Part shown: positions 22,001 to 27,181 of the stretch, piece after piece
Position numbering within the stretch: position 1 is the stretch's first letter
Layout: each line of letters opens with the position of its first letter
Source: Actinospica acidithermotolerans
GTDB lineage: Bacteria; Actinomycetota; Actinomycetes; Streptomycetales; Catenulisporaceae
Assembly: GCF_018139625.1 (NCBI RefSeq)
Contig: NZ_JAGSOH010000044.1
Location: 1-51,763, forward strand
Reading direction: 5' to 3'
DNA length: 51,763 nt
Translations under genes and position numbers: made by a program
Notes under the pieces: model-generated
Database searches by the model: none
What the model was told of the DNA's origin: nothing
The model's input: only the letters and a program-made list of their open reading frames with translations

Positions 22001-22598
22001 AGAGCCGGAGCCGCCGACGAGTGGTTCGCGGATCTTCATTGACGATTTGACGTATGGCATGCGGGAGCCGACGCTTCTGGACGTGAAAATCGGATCGCGG
22101 ACGGCGAGCCGGCACGAGTTGCTGCGGCATCTGAGTGCGTCGACGGCGTGGCTGAAGAAGAACAAGCTGAAGCTTGCGGATCAGGTGACGGGTTCGTCCT
22201 CGCGCGGGTACCGGGTGGTCGGTGGGACGGGGCTGGAGGGGAGCAGACGGGAGATCGGCCGGGATTCCGTCGCGCATATGCGGACATACGTGGAGGAGGG
22301 GTCGGTCGAGGCTCTGGCGGGATTGCTGCGGGACAGGATCCTGGCAATCGGGGCCGCTGCCGAGAAGTCGGGGTATGCGTTCGTCGCTGCGAGTGTGCTG
22401 ATGGCGGTAGACCGTCAGCCGACGGATGCGAGCCGCGCGGTGGACGTGAAGCTGATCGATTTCGCGCACACATTCAGGCCTGGCGATCCCGGGACGGACC
22501 TGGACCAGTACGCGAAGTACGCGGCGAACTTCCGCGACGGTATCAACGCCCTGGTTGATGACCTCAGTGAGATCGCCGCCGGGCGGGCGGGAGCCTAG
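7062..22598 (+). CDS. Giant T7SS-linked effector candidate with C-terminal inositol polyphosphate kinase-like domain (about 5178 aa)
   Basis: Probable polymorphic effector. Start GTG 7062 has GGAGG ending 5 nt upstream; ATG 7044 (coupled to a leader ORF) and ATG 7110 are alternatives. Domains in order: helical Esx/LXG-like head (about 1-160); hydrophobic segments (about 174-212); Gly/Val/Ser/Asp-rich linker (about 425-926); long helical repeats (about 927-2777), including a tandem duplication near nt 14241-14760; beta-rich repeats (about 3180-4830) with recurring VPDGL-type ends; IPK-like domain (about 4918-5177). That last domain has a GGH start, VLEK and EVGFYTM in the N-lobe, DLTYGM followed by PTLLDVKIG (D5007, K5009), GYRVVGG, FVAASVL (the SSLL position) and IDFAHT (D5133). 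I find one Cys in the chain. The effector role is inferred from context; the IPK fold is read from ordered motifs. Confidence 0.88.
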   Translation: MAGTRPLYWTVFGAGTMDPCFGDPDTTAQVVSYFNQVMTGLDELKAGLQSVLATATSSGFVGKTADVLRNQIDSQSRLVNFLNQAQTAYSEAASALSAYYGVMVEQQQVSIDAYHQAVALNLPSTDPQVKHLWSIAKGAGETMQAAGNKAAGVIGSLYQTTASPISFGEKLLQDMGFLLIALGIVAVLFGGPIALLDYAVNLAVFIYGVVQFAEGKISFGELLLDLLNVLFPSTRGMIGDIVDGLELGTNAIKNAGETVVNLFRGDVSLDALFTNFSFATLLSTDVLSMAANAVKVGGLWVVDTLKAVPAFLGEELGGIKSLRLITPMSKEDLSDGLLSAIKTGILQRGLLISPEALANLGGLSERASAGVLNLAKVGGEGVATVFDSLRSAVAELVPGSAVSDAKLAVDAAGAVTKLDVAGQNVAGVAFHGLSAIDALQVVNPELRGASGADLFLAKVAGPQVEAVPVFDTSTGLQHGTIDLATGEPIGADGASSLATHLRTVPSSGYDGGSATAFPSIESLRTVVGSVGMPQFRVTLDGSVSAALHSTAALAEDSIFGIDHSAKFLSGVLPEIGAAIHTGPLSVVSNRVEPVVNVHDVTSSAAVSGHLEATANAFDVAGQAGIGGLAEVSATASLGHGVVLPPVGADHIVSVTGLGDLAQPVRVPSIDAHLADLSALQALDHASGSAFAAPVVSAHGDLSGVGEFGVAAVSHPIEVAGVGDLGTVASVPGHGDFAALGEAGDLVASAVRHDGDLPGLTSAGIDPAGIDSLGLAPARIDSVGSRVGVEFVDHGAAGTGYVTEHGTIEARPVPGHDVGDSVGISDLNMPSQGVADSASLSSRGLSEVTGLVDVGARADSGVKGLIDPDAARVPVPLAEHAAPVADHPFASDPDPAVKAKSPASGSDPVAIGHESATAGPGTTTFGHSGELAKELHEAAPKLSRADYQIQLTGELRAAKARFDTAWQRLRAEAGPGPGKLFSNKEKAKAWSVLKADLKQSFAERYTDPADGWARPVTVAGLSGPDDLRPYYRFSEQWTLSADARAAKFTGKFDYEAELALVHAKAEPQFRQAVALWGGTRAGRPGPDGNVVNEALSTFKKDVEKSFAEINGRPGEGWRPNGGQAVAFEPTLSGLTDGLPGWLDRYFLAQAKLESAEHRFWSAFELAITKNHEAAASPLFADAREGAQFAALKELADPNGIWKDLGAKLREEVEQQRMLHDDPAQLRRAIDTRVQDLLGSVEERVNRAIDLGKDLRSLRTAVDDLAGGDKGTGIRLTGKVVDQLFWKISDEEFRDAFGTMRGRTAVGIPTFRLLREAAGEFNSKLSLRIEHLAQEAHYSDVPAMDRLPMRELLTDLDKSFQKIKDLHPDLGEHTAVIHQAFSDLGQAIAARLQQAPVLAKALEGGRVGAPSGTLADALSGGGRPILAKEVKQMVAADFEKILESDSGASQDPAASGKGLPGAQSTAAMPPAQARALVKGELLKVVDEHLASAAPSWNALHDDLVQALGQARETHPGSGISDLALKRFDDAAGRLQDRFHDAVSLADGLAAARVDALRLDPGGHGLGLGSVTRVVAERVDALARGDFRAINGSGQGFDMLHLDNALTRKADVAADDPGAAALDPKAAEHGRAGAATDTTYAEEPVAHLATPLMRDAVEHFEISMSRRVTDYSLLLHDGGALGERFWAEFGRTVRSDLTRAVDHAVQAHPEAGTDLVELVKDRLADAFDQVHIQESRFATPTSEQDGLQSLGEVFAAQPDQVAASLRAMISGDFESVARGIGHASGSAPEGFGTLSREIVGKLEGAVGKHLEQHPELFGDVVHDQAAVKQAWTELKAVAQKIVDDAQHADLGALDPKIGVEFGKTLDSVRFRLEDQFVPELPETAAFTHRDAALNPGGRPTAEQFGRLLRDKIAEVQTELANTEWAIRAQVHAETVPLLHEVLATKFNGAVNQRFADRAALGLRSEASSLDGAGPHANDPDSFIVHTDDTGAAFTPKPGADISRTTLAEVRGWFADEALGIYADHLTALHGLRAADRLGDASLGELDRGLTRALDGLGSELDAKLEHAAALDRGLLDLRAAFEDAHANWNALFRGDKALSPEAVKRVWKQVDKDAREVFQFIHEPAPDSGWEGLWHKLGGVDAVWDRALRRLEDGFPSRLQVEEELLDALHDGAGQLHAIGSRHKVPAAPADALATDFRTELVTDYHQIFNPKSQYDIAAWLKHEAANENTFADKLRDLRNPHPVTSREQLAALWGKAFGDAPHTAELPHDGATASVGSSGDQHVRLPQAQQEVQAIGSAESRSGPDRPPLPVRDSLLDPADAGFAGAEPSRAHVAEAFADQHSGPARSDIGAGAPLPELSALAQSTISLEHATDSFEPGLPSRTTVPHPIDASSGFDFETDFAARMATVPLLQTLSPDQVTALRTSAADAWRAHLGRLETSIPHAPGEASSGETLPQNTASFYTDLMNTLPSRAMFLKHHTLLTPRPDFEADFAAKVAQTPALQELPTQKLEALKASAIRDWAKRFDNAESSAYVGSPKPTDPLQSPAIHSYRDSLNLLPARADYLERQSTFETRLLKDVATATAKWLESGLSPESTHAASIKFQAALRREFASAHASLLEHGAAPGDWLESKYPLLENNIDGWVGLEALAHTAVQRIDETAQWLRLSLSEQQYSAAHTTPTGPEPLEALVFQLSGEVAQATVSAQKSLLIASGSPVDAATRVRWFHEDMAERFDLVAEQWLTDAGDGAVVRAILPELRAAALGEPGWAAETDLAETAPSPASPLDALGDDWPRARFVRLEDLAPDEYGVTPYLPTSEGAVFVAGPYDAAADRMLVDGVWRTSREVARWITADGRRWRPVRPQPVVLIGGELGESSFPASVAGFLEESVGDGEHPLVIATSGHPVLTLAGDFVVPPVTRSSGHALAWPQEVGQGWDIHGANGERIALGWYLDDSLGLLGVEVRRGSVLPGTPIVWSHGPQTPTAMLHTATLLPALTRPVANSAAEVAALPEVWLAAQRAVVERSRPPMVLGHVPNIVRRARLHAAIRAVLVESAAFGKDAGDALAKELGPTGGAPDLGWLGGGGSRWTRQERGLLPGGVVGWSAASPPQRTIVDEYEMLDLSQPGPSGVTSSSSARDPAADEAADYFAPWRAPDSSHLGKGKAPETASARIEPATEPSRVAPWYVEADALGEFTVEEVNPEKNSVGDANAEARAIMEALGQREAIGKLSNGVRHAIEREIAGLLAERDGKKWAAHLRNGVHVEVPGHTVWLRPVLRGARHVPTEQRARRVYQVNFAGIKTQHTQQWASRNWLIGAAQATLNIASSALTAVAPVAPRVSLSSSRRHTASAALEVVSGLKAMSGGAENFAAAALVKVYLDGIELDHGREPVGELTVTFPQFLTPRLANPVDSTRPPAHRALPGRLKLRAQFLPTALDSGPVLADLQAKLLAAGVKAGLVAEISREIAEQMLSETSVRNRSRWLFTSGDVSDPIRVKSGPARFEGGLTIAAEIESLEPLDPAPLADVAGEPAPPPRVPFRSDMGLASTMKHAGGHGSAAKLDLASDVGGLGGAGHRAVGFLLGALSLGSERGYSSSITALAMNKTTLIRKAPFKRYRAVVRVTIKTDSTTHQVADAAASVHSELLVPLLEAAEFETKVLGAVVSPDLSGADAWARVRSSATVRALLAGAADEGVEPLREMERPAVLDNAGSLRDPERPAVLDARGPHSTPDDDPMPIATGRGQGFGMLLSLTGSERVYTDLRDVLHVRVAQMRAKKSRISVGNQAMGGGSARPIYRDDKAVKKTDWSQIHRDLSAKFGSPALEADLAVLLAGIEHTARIGGVTYDMAVIGHLLDRHEDGATSAFEMAVNARSTGGITTSVEKNRSVTQELTIAGAARVKLSSRVRLEAGDFAVTPGHTRIRGKGHVTGTKGYRRTETDGVVDASVRTIVYEVSMRVDGGQKETWYIHSGDLVGEDVVARIVVAPQHLASQTEAVPPAPTVTEGQSPAEQAAVRAERIGLVGRMLDFSTGAEGVYPAFLIVPELARAVSDAHADLNSLPHRPERWDWPEQIRRMSTPTALQAHFDALVSERGWVQPLPEVKGWKQAVAYRLRFVNGRLLKSSAGDVEIEHYGQAMDHLDGTAGREWGVELSAAGGLVVEFGGGEGSGGHEPTSTRRAGNQLSIRGAVNIDSRWGRERSAGRGQIRITRTTMAGVVHTVRGDAVLEVDVMRWKGDKEQVLSVNVKVPDGLDLLVPHRRAEDLGLQVPPEAAPDVPRPQPGLRRVPVDQELAFGAAHVEALDADQVGREILGVLRRRGVLSPLGTIPGGRPNGLQRWVEDQFSSRELKKEILRLRQGMIRWRPLPAVFGGTRHLWIKVTADVGRITGQRARLETKLTLRHEDYALSGEGRSQGLDSDIAIRLQGHGAIADTGLAGGDVEVGYKQESEVSHGTDTSSKDIFRLGASDGSEEFEHEVTYKIEIGVTPEPPEFLRWPQVGYKKSVLGVGNLGAAMLGWRDAMERFWYGHRPWAWFETVTTRPAGGGAEALGGEAAEPRPITGSVRLVVPGHLTELVPDGPAAARTVAPSAFGINPRWAEPGRRGAIPDEALERFAKVVYPVITPAGLAAERWAPLTTVAIRHRPADLEAPGAWQVPSFGFGRPSALNVNHFSMLNSGIERLLLHTYHMPLRDIPVREAGAPGLPGDKHDIVLGLDIVDVRPVTRGEVPISASFKTRRYAQQGTEPKKSIKRGSGWFASAAMTGGASAGDTLAEGDLGVGRGAMHFEIEGTEPGEVAERDEEERTDFRYYRADVVLVIRGSRGTLRVGVPDGLYFALRAEDGDWAEGQLPDVFRSLGGQAPLDERVEALRPADDRLVSEQQVAAPVGASGRRYEPKLSSIPEEDETVGESPNARFDLAPGAPPRAPLPGRHAADSGGHGGIQKRVDGQVLEKETNAVEVGFYTMVRQLPEGHPLKLVVPHSYEADDVARMEGREPEPPTSGSRIFIDDLTYGMREPTLLDVKIGSRTASRHELLRHLSASTAWLKKNKLKLADQVTGSSSRGYRVVGGTGLEGSRREIGRDSVAHMRTYVEEGSVEALAGLLRDRILAIGAAAEKSGYAFVAASVLMAVDRQPTDASRAVDVKLIDFAHTFRPGDPGTDLDQYAKYAANFRDGINALVDDLSEIAAGRAGA
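14241..14760 (+). repeat. Tandem duplication of a helical module inside the giant protein
   Basis: Two consecutive segments of roughly 90 residues share the same skeleton. The first reads FETDFAARMATVPLLQ, then LSPDQVTALRTSA and an LPSRAMFLK end. The second reads FEADFAAKVAQTPALQ, then LPTQKLEALKASA and an LPARADYLE end. Spacing and order are conserved, and a third partial start (FETRLLKDV) follows. This shows that at least part of the helical region grew by tandem duplication. Confidence 0.7.
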
Positions 22599-22649
22599 CT
22601 GCGAGTTCCGTTGGTGTCTTCCGGTGGTTTCGGCGTCTGCTGCGACGAA

Positions 22650-22870
22650 TCAATGATCTGCTGCGGCAAGGGCGTCGTCCTCGTTGGCGGCCTGCAGCTT
22701 GCCCTGGGCACGCAGGTGGGCGAGCGCGGCGTCCGCTGCGATGCGAAGTTGCTGTGGATCGCGGCGGACCTGGGTGAGTAGGAGCCCACCCTGGATGGAA
22801 GCCATCGTCGAGACCGCCAGGCGCTCCGGCCGGGCGTCGGACCGCAGTTCGCGTGGCCCGGCGCCACCGG
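22650..22870 (-). pseudogene. C-terminal remnant of a TetR/AcrR-type regulator
   Basis: The minus-strand translation reads MASIQGGLLLTQVRRDPQ, then LRIAADAALAHLRAQ, which is the familiar last helical stretch of TetR-family ligand domains. It ends at a stop at 22650. No helix-turn-helix and no plausible start lie upstream before the terminator of the next gene at 22949-22987. Only about 70 residues remain, so this is a decayed or truncated gene. It occupies the place directly behind the giant effector gene, on the opposite strand. Confidence 0.6.
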
Positions 22871-22948
22871 AGCGCCGGCCCACCCGGGGCGGGGTTGGGG
22901 CTCAGCTTGAGCGGTGGCTATTCCTGTCGAATTGGACGCCAGAACTGC

Positions 22949-22987
22949 CGCCCGCCGGCGAGCCGAATGACGGCTCAGCGGCGGGCG
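22949..22987 (-). terminator. Strong hairpin terminator after the secreted glycosidase
   Basis: The arms 22949-22964 and 22972-22987 pair at 14 of 16 positions around a 7-nt loop, with a very GC-rich stem. The hairpin begins 24 nt past the stop codon of the minus-strand glycosidase at 23011, the expected place for a factor-independent terminator in actinobacteria. Confidence 0.7.
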
Positions 22988-23010
22988 ACGGCGTGGTGTT
23001 CGGCGGGGTG

Positions 23011-26000
23011 TCAGACGGTGATGTGGTCGATGTCGGCCGCCCAGCCGCCGGGGTCGGAGAACTCGATGGTGTTGCCGCTGCCGGCGTTCAGGTTCACCGT
23101 GACGGTCATGGACTGGACGGAGTTCCAGTTGCCGTCGTTGGTGCCGTGGAACGAGACATTCGTGCTCGTACCATTGACGGTGAGCACGCCGGTCCGGCCG
23201 GCGTCGCCGTCCACGTAGTAGATCGTGAGCGGGTAGCTGCCGGTCTTCGGCTCCGTGACCTGGTTGACCGTCAGGGTGCCGCCGTTGCCGATGTAGCCTA
23301 CGTCCCTGCCGTCCAGGCACGCAGTGCAGGTCTGCGTTACCGCCCCGCCGGCCAGCGTGTTCGCGGACGCGTCCGCCTCGTAGACGGTTTCTCCGGTGCC
23401 GCCGCCGCTTTCTGCTGTGAGCGTGACCTGATCGATGTCGGGTGCGTAGGCGCTGGAATTCGAGAATTCAACTGTGTTCGTTCCAGCATTGAGATTGACG
23501 GTGGCGTTCTTCACCTGGACGTTGTTCCAGTTGCTGTCGTTGGTGCCCGTGAACGAGACCGTGGTGGGCGTTCCGTTGACAGTGATGACGGCGGACCGTC
23601 CAGCGTCGCCGTCGACGTAGTGCACGGCCATGGTGTAGCTGCCGGCGCTCGGCGCGGTGACGTCGGTGAAGGTGAGTGTGCCGCCTTCGCCGATGTAGCC
23701 GACGTCCTGGCCGCCGGAGCAGGCCGAGCACGAGGCGGTTTTCGCGCCGCCACCAAGGGTGTTCGCCGTGGACTCGGCCTCATACCCGGCGACGCCGCTC
23801 GCGGTCGTCGCCGCGCCGATGCCTCCCGATTGGGCGGAGGTGTCGCCTCCGGTGTCGTAGGCGTCGACGGTGTAGGTGTAGGAGGTCGATGCGTTCAGGC
23901 CGGAGTCGGTGTACGTGGTCGAGGTCGAGGTGCCGACTTTCGTGCCGTTGCGGTAGACGTCGTACCCTGCGACGCTGCCGCCGCTTCCGGCGGTCGAGGC
24001 GCTCCAAGAGATCTGGACGCTGCCCGAGGTCTCCTGGTCGGCGGTCACACCGCCAGGTGTGCTCGGCGGCGTGCAGCTGTTGCAGGTCACCGCGGTCGTG
24101 GAGGCGGTGATAGAGCTGGATTGGGCGGAGGTGTCGCCTGCGGTGTCGTAGGCGTCGACGGTGTAGGTGTAGGAGGTCGATGCGTTCAGGCCGGAGTCGG
24201 TGTACGTGGTGGAGGTGGAGGTGCCGACTTTCGTGCCGTTGCGGTAGATGTCGTACCCCGCGACGCTGCCGCCGCTTCCGGCGGTCGAGGAGCTCCAGCT
24301 CAAACCGATCGAACTGTCGGTCTGCGAGGTCGAGGTCAGTCCCGTCGGCACGCTCGGGGACGAACTGCCTCCTCCGCCGCTGACCGCCACGGTGGTTGCG
24401 CTGACCGAGCCGGACTGCGCGGAGGTGTCGCCGGCGGCATCGAACGCGGCGACGGTGTAGGTGTAGGAGGTTCCGGGGTTCAGACCGGTGTCGGTGTAGA
24501 TGGTGGGGCTGGGGGAGCCGGCCGTACCCTGCTCGGTTTCGGTGGTGGTGCCCACCAGGGTGCCGTTGCGGTAGATGTCGTACCCTGCGATACCGGCACC
24601 GGTGTTTGTCGGCGCGGTCCAGGACAGGTCGATCGCGCTCCCGGTCTGGCTCGGTGAGGCCAGCGCGGTCGGTGCGCCCGGTGCGGCGGTGGTCTCCGAG
24701 GCGCCGGTGGTGACGTTGGCCGGGCTGGAGGGCGCGGAGAGGTTTCCGGCCGGGTCATACGCCTTGATCGTGTACTGGTAGGAGGTGTTCCCGGCCAGTT
24801 CGAGATCGGTGTAGGTGGTGAAGGTGGTCGAGCCGATGAGGCTGCCGTTGCGGTAGATGTCGTATCCGGCGACGCCGGTGTCGTCCGAGGACTGCTTCCA
24901 CGTGAGGGTGGCCGAGTCGCCGGTGACCTTCGAGCTCGTGACGTTCGTCGGGACCGTCGGCGCGGTGGTGTCCGTGCCGTTGGTGGTCGAGGCCGCCGCG
25001 GCTGCGGAAGCCGGGGAGGTGTCGCCGGCCGCGTCGTAGGCCTTGACGGTGTAGCTGTGCGCGGAGCTGACCGGGAGGAACTGGTCGGTGTACGAGGTCG
25101 ACTGAGTGGTGGCGATCACCGTGCCGTCGCGCAGGATCTCATAGCCCGCCGGGGTACCCGAGGAAGGCGCGGACCAGGACAAGTTGATCGTGCTCGCCGT
25201 CCCGGTCGCGGCGAGGTTCACCGGCGCGCTCGGCGCGGATCCGGCGGCCGCGGTGTTGACGGTCACCGAGCCAAGGCCGAGCCAGCCGTTCGCGTTCTGG
25301 GTGGTGTTGGAGAACAGCAGCGGTTTGGCCGCCGAACTGTCCGCGGACAACGGGTTGTCCGCCTTCATGACCCATTGGTAGGAGCCCGCGGGTACGCCGG
25401 AGAGGTTCACGTCGGTCTGGAAGTATTGGGGGTAGCCGTACGGGATCGAGCTCGGGTTGCCCGAGACGTTCCAGTCCGGGAAGGGCTCGATGTTCGCGGG
25501 CATGACGGTGCGGATGTCCCAAGGGGTGTTCCAGGTCTGGACGATCTGGCCGGAGGAGTTCTCCAGACCCAGGCTCATCGTCCACGGGTAGTAGAACGGG
25601 GCGACGCCGGTGTTCGTGATCTGCACGCCGACCTCGGCGCTGCCCGAGGCGGACGGGGTGTAGTAGGCGTTGTTCGCGGTGAAGTTGTAGCCCATCGCCT
25701 CGACTGCGGCATCGGTGCCCGAGTCGGTCGAGGGAGTGCTCTGGCTGCCCTGGTCGATCATCCAGGTGGCGTGGGTGAGGTTGATGCACCCGCCCATGTT
25801 GTCCACGTCGTTCGCCGTGGATCCGTTCGGGTAGTTCGTGAACGCGTTGGCCTGGATGGGCGGATAGACCTCCCCGCCCATCGAGTCGGTGATCCACTTG
25901 TTCTCGGTGCCCTGGTTCAGATCCAGCTGCAGCTGGGCCCAGGAGGCGCCGTTAAGGGATTCCGGCAGCGTCTGGCCTTGTAGCGGCGATCCTTCGAGCG

Positions 26001-26904
26001 CGCAGAACGAGTCGTCGTGGTAGCCGATGTTCAGTCCGCTGGCCGCGCCCCCCGCCGAGTACGGGTAGCGCACCTCGATCTGGGTGCGGTGGAAGTCGTT
26101 GGCGAAGTCGTCGACGATCTTCGCGAAGTCGGCGTTGGTGGGCATGTAGTTCGGGTAGCCGCCGCTGCCCGGGTCGCCGTTGTAGGGCCACGTGTGGTTC
26201 TCGCCCCAGTTCCCGACGAGACCGACCTGGATGAAGCCGATGCGCGGGTCCCCGTCGTAGCGGGCGGCGAGGGCCGAGACGAACTTGCCGATCGCGTTGA
26301 TCAGGTACGGGCTGTCGTAGTCCGGGTCGGTGACGCCGTTGTAGGTGTCGGTGCGGGTGGAGACGTGCCCGTCGAAGCAGGCCGGGATTCCGTCGGCGGG
26401 GGAGCCGCTGGGGTAGACGAGGTAGAACCGGATCGCGGCGGTGTTGCCGTAGGAGGCGACCTCGTTCAGCATCGAGTCCACGGCCGACCAGTCGTACGAC
26501 TGGCAGTTGCTCGCGTCGGTCATCACCTGGGACAGGGCGAAGTAGCTCCACTGTATGGAGTGCGGGTAGACGCTGGCGGAGTTCTCATCGGTGCCGGCGG
26601 TGTAGTAGGTGGCCAGGCCCTTGTCGGGGTTGTTCAGCGCACCGGTAGCCGACGTGAGCGGGTGGCCGGTCAGCGCGGGATCCGGGCTGACCGGCGCCGC
26701 CGGGCGCGCCGGGACGCCCGCGGCGACCGGCGAGAACGCGGGCCCCATAGTGGCGGGGGCGGCGGCGCTGGCTACCCCGGTGCCGAGGCACGCGACGGCC
26801 AGGGCGAATGCGGTGAGTGCGGCGGCGCCTCGCCGACGCCGGGCGCGGATCGGCCGCGAGCAGGCGTGGTCTCCTCGGGGCGGGCGGGATGATCGGAACA
26901 ACAT
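23011..26904 (-). CDS. Secreted multidomain glycosidase: DUF4874/DUF4832 core, five FN3, two CBM35-like modules (1297 aa)
   Basis: Extracellular polysaccharide-acting protein. A basic N-terminus and hydrophobic core followed by ASAAAPA give a signal peptide of about 46 residues. Residues about 85-480 match the DUF4874/DUF4832 barrel (NNPDKGLATYY, GNWGENHTWPYNGD, MGYNFTANNAYY), a family regarded as glycosidase-like but with poorly defined specificity. Five fibronectin type III repeats (about 558-1040) share the YDIYRNGTxVG signature. Two C-terminal beta-sandwich modules (YEAESTANTLGGGAK; VYEADASANTLAGGA) with paired Cys resemble CBM35-like sugar-binding modules. The start at 26904 follows GGAGG by 4 nt. 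It diverges from the sugar ABC importer, so it may release the imported oligosaccharide. The exact substrate cannot be read from the sequence. Confidence 0.85.
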   Translation of the reverse strand: MLFRSSRPPRGDHACSRPIRARRRRGAAALTAFALAVACLGTGVASAAAPATMGPAFSPVAAGVPARPAAPVSPDPALTGHPLTSATGALNNPDKGLATYYTAGTDENSASVYPHSIQWSYFALSQVMTDASNCQSYDWSAVDSMLNEVASYGNTAAIRFYLVYPSGSPADGIPACFDGHVSTRTDTYNGVTDPDYDSPYLINAIGKFVSALAARYDGDPRIGFIQVGLVGNWGENHTWPYNGDPGSGGYPNYMPTNADFAKIVDDFANDFHRTQIEVRYPYSAGGAASGLNIGYHDDSFCALEGSPLQGQTLPESLNGASWAQLQLDLNQGTENKWITDSMGGEVYPPIQANAFTNYPNGSTANDVDNMGGCINLTHATWMIDQGSQSTPSTDSGTDAAVEAMGYNFTANNAYYTPSASGSAEVGVQITNTGVAPFYYPWTMSLGLENSSGQIVQTWNTPWDIRTVMPANIEPFPDWNVSGNPSSIPYGYPQYFQTDVNLSGVPAGSYQWVMKADNPLSADSSAAKPLLFSNTTQNANGWLGLGSVTVNTAAAGSAPSAPVNLAATGTASTINLSWSAPSSGTPAGYEILRDGTVIATTQSTSYTDQFLPVSSAHSYTVKAYDAAGDTSPASAAAAASTTNGTDTTAPTVPTNVTSSKVTGDSATLTWKQSSDDTGVAGYDIYRNGSLIGSTTFTTYTDLELAGNTSYQYTIKAYDPAGNLSAPSSPANVTTGASETTAAPGAPTALASPSQTGSAIDLSWTAPTNTGAGIAGYDIYRNGTLVGTTTETEQGTAGSPSPTIYTDTGLNPGTSYTYTVAAFDAAGDTSAQSGSVSATTVAVSGGGGSSSPSVPTGLTSTSQTDSSIGLSWSSSTAGSGGSVAGYDIYRNGTKVGTSTSTTYTDSGLNASTSYTYTVDAYDTAGDTSAQSSSITASTTAVTCNSCTPPSTPGGVTADQETSGSVQISWSASTAGSGGSVAGYDVYRNGTKVGTSTSTTYTDSGLNASTSYTYTVDAYDTGGDTSAQSGGIGAATTASGVAGYEAESTANTLGGGAKTASCSACSGGQDVGYIGEGGTLTFTDVTAPSAGSYTMAVHYVDGDAGRSAVITVNGTPTTVSFTGTNDSNWNNVQVKNATVNLNAGTNTVEFSNSSAYAPDIDQVTLTAESGGGTGETVYEADASANTLAGGAVTQTCTACLDGRDVGYIGNGGTLTVNQVTEPKTGSYPLTIYYVDGDAGRTGVLTVNGTSTNVSFHGTNDGNWNSVQSMTVTVNLNAGSGNTIEFSDPGGWAADIDHITV
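23817..24290 (-). repeat. Two near-identical FN3-encoding repeats
   Basis: The last two FN3 modules of the glycosidase are almost identical at DNA level over roughly 170 bp each (about 23817-23999 and 24107-24290). Both encode AGYDIYRNGTKVGTSTSTTY or a one-residue variant and TYTVDAYDTAGDTSAQS. The other three FN3 modules are more diverged, which points to a recent duplication or gene conversion and potential repeat-number variation between strains. Confidence 0.8.
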
Positions 26905-26971
26905 GCGGCCTCCGGGACCGTGATGGTGGGAGCGCAGCGACCCGACCTCGCCGACGCCAATCGTCGTCCGC

Positions 26972-27119
26972 CATCATGGGGTCCTGCGAGAATTTGTCAA
27001 GACCTTCGAAGCCTTTCATGAACAACGATCAAGCGAAGCATCAGAAAGCCAGCGGATCGCCTGGCTTCGCGCATGATGCGCTTGCAGCCCTTGACAAAGG
27101 TTCACGGCGCACCCATCAT
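26972..27119. promoter_or_regulatory. Divergent promoter region with central dyad symmetry
   Basis: A minus-strand TTGACA (26995-27000) is followed after 16 nt by CATGAT, directed at the glycosidase. A plus-strand TTGACA (27091-27096) is followed after 17 nt by CATCAT, directed at the importer operon. Between them lies an interrupted dyad: AAGC (27031), GCATCA (27038) and AGCCAG (27047) against CTGGCT (27061), TGATGC (27074) and GCTT (27080). The symmetry centre near 27057 is about midway between the promoters, as expected for a shared operator. The regulator is not proven; the DeoR-type gene at 33501 is the local candidate. Confidence 0.45.
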
Positions 27120-27181
27120 CGCTTCCTAACCGACCTTAAATCGAAGGTTTTGGAAAGCTTCGGAAACGAGGGGTGGCGCCT

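Noticed and set aside
22684-24657. Long plus-strand open frame of 657 codons opposite the glycosidase
   Set aside because: It is antisense to clearly coding FN3 and CBM modules, is composed of Gly/Val/Arg repeats without any family motif, and results from high GC with few stop codons.
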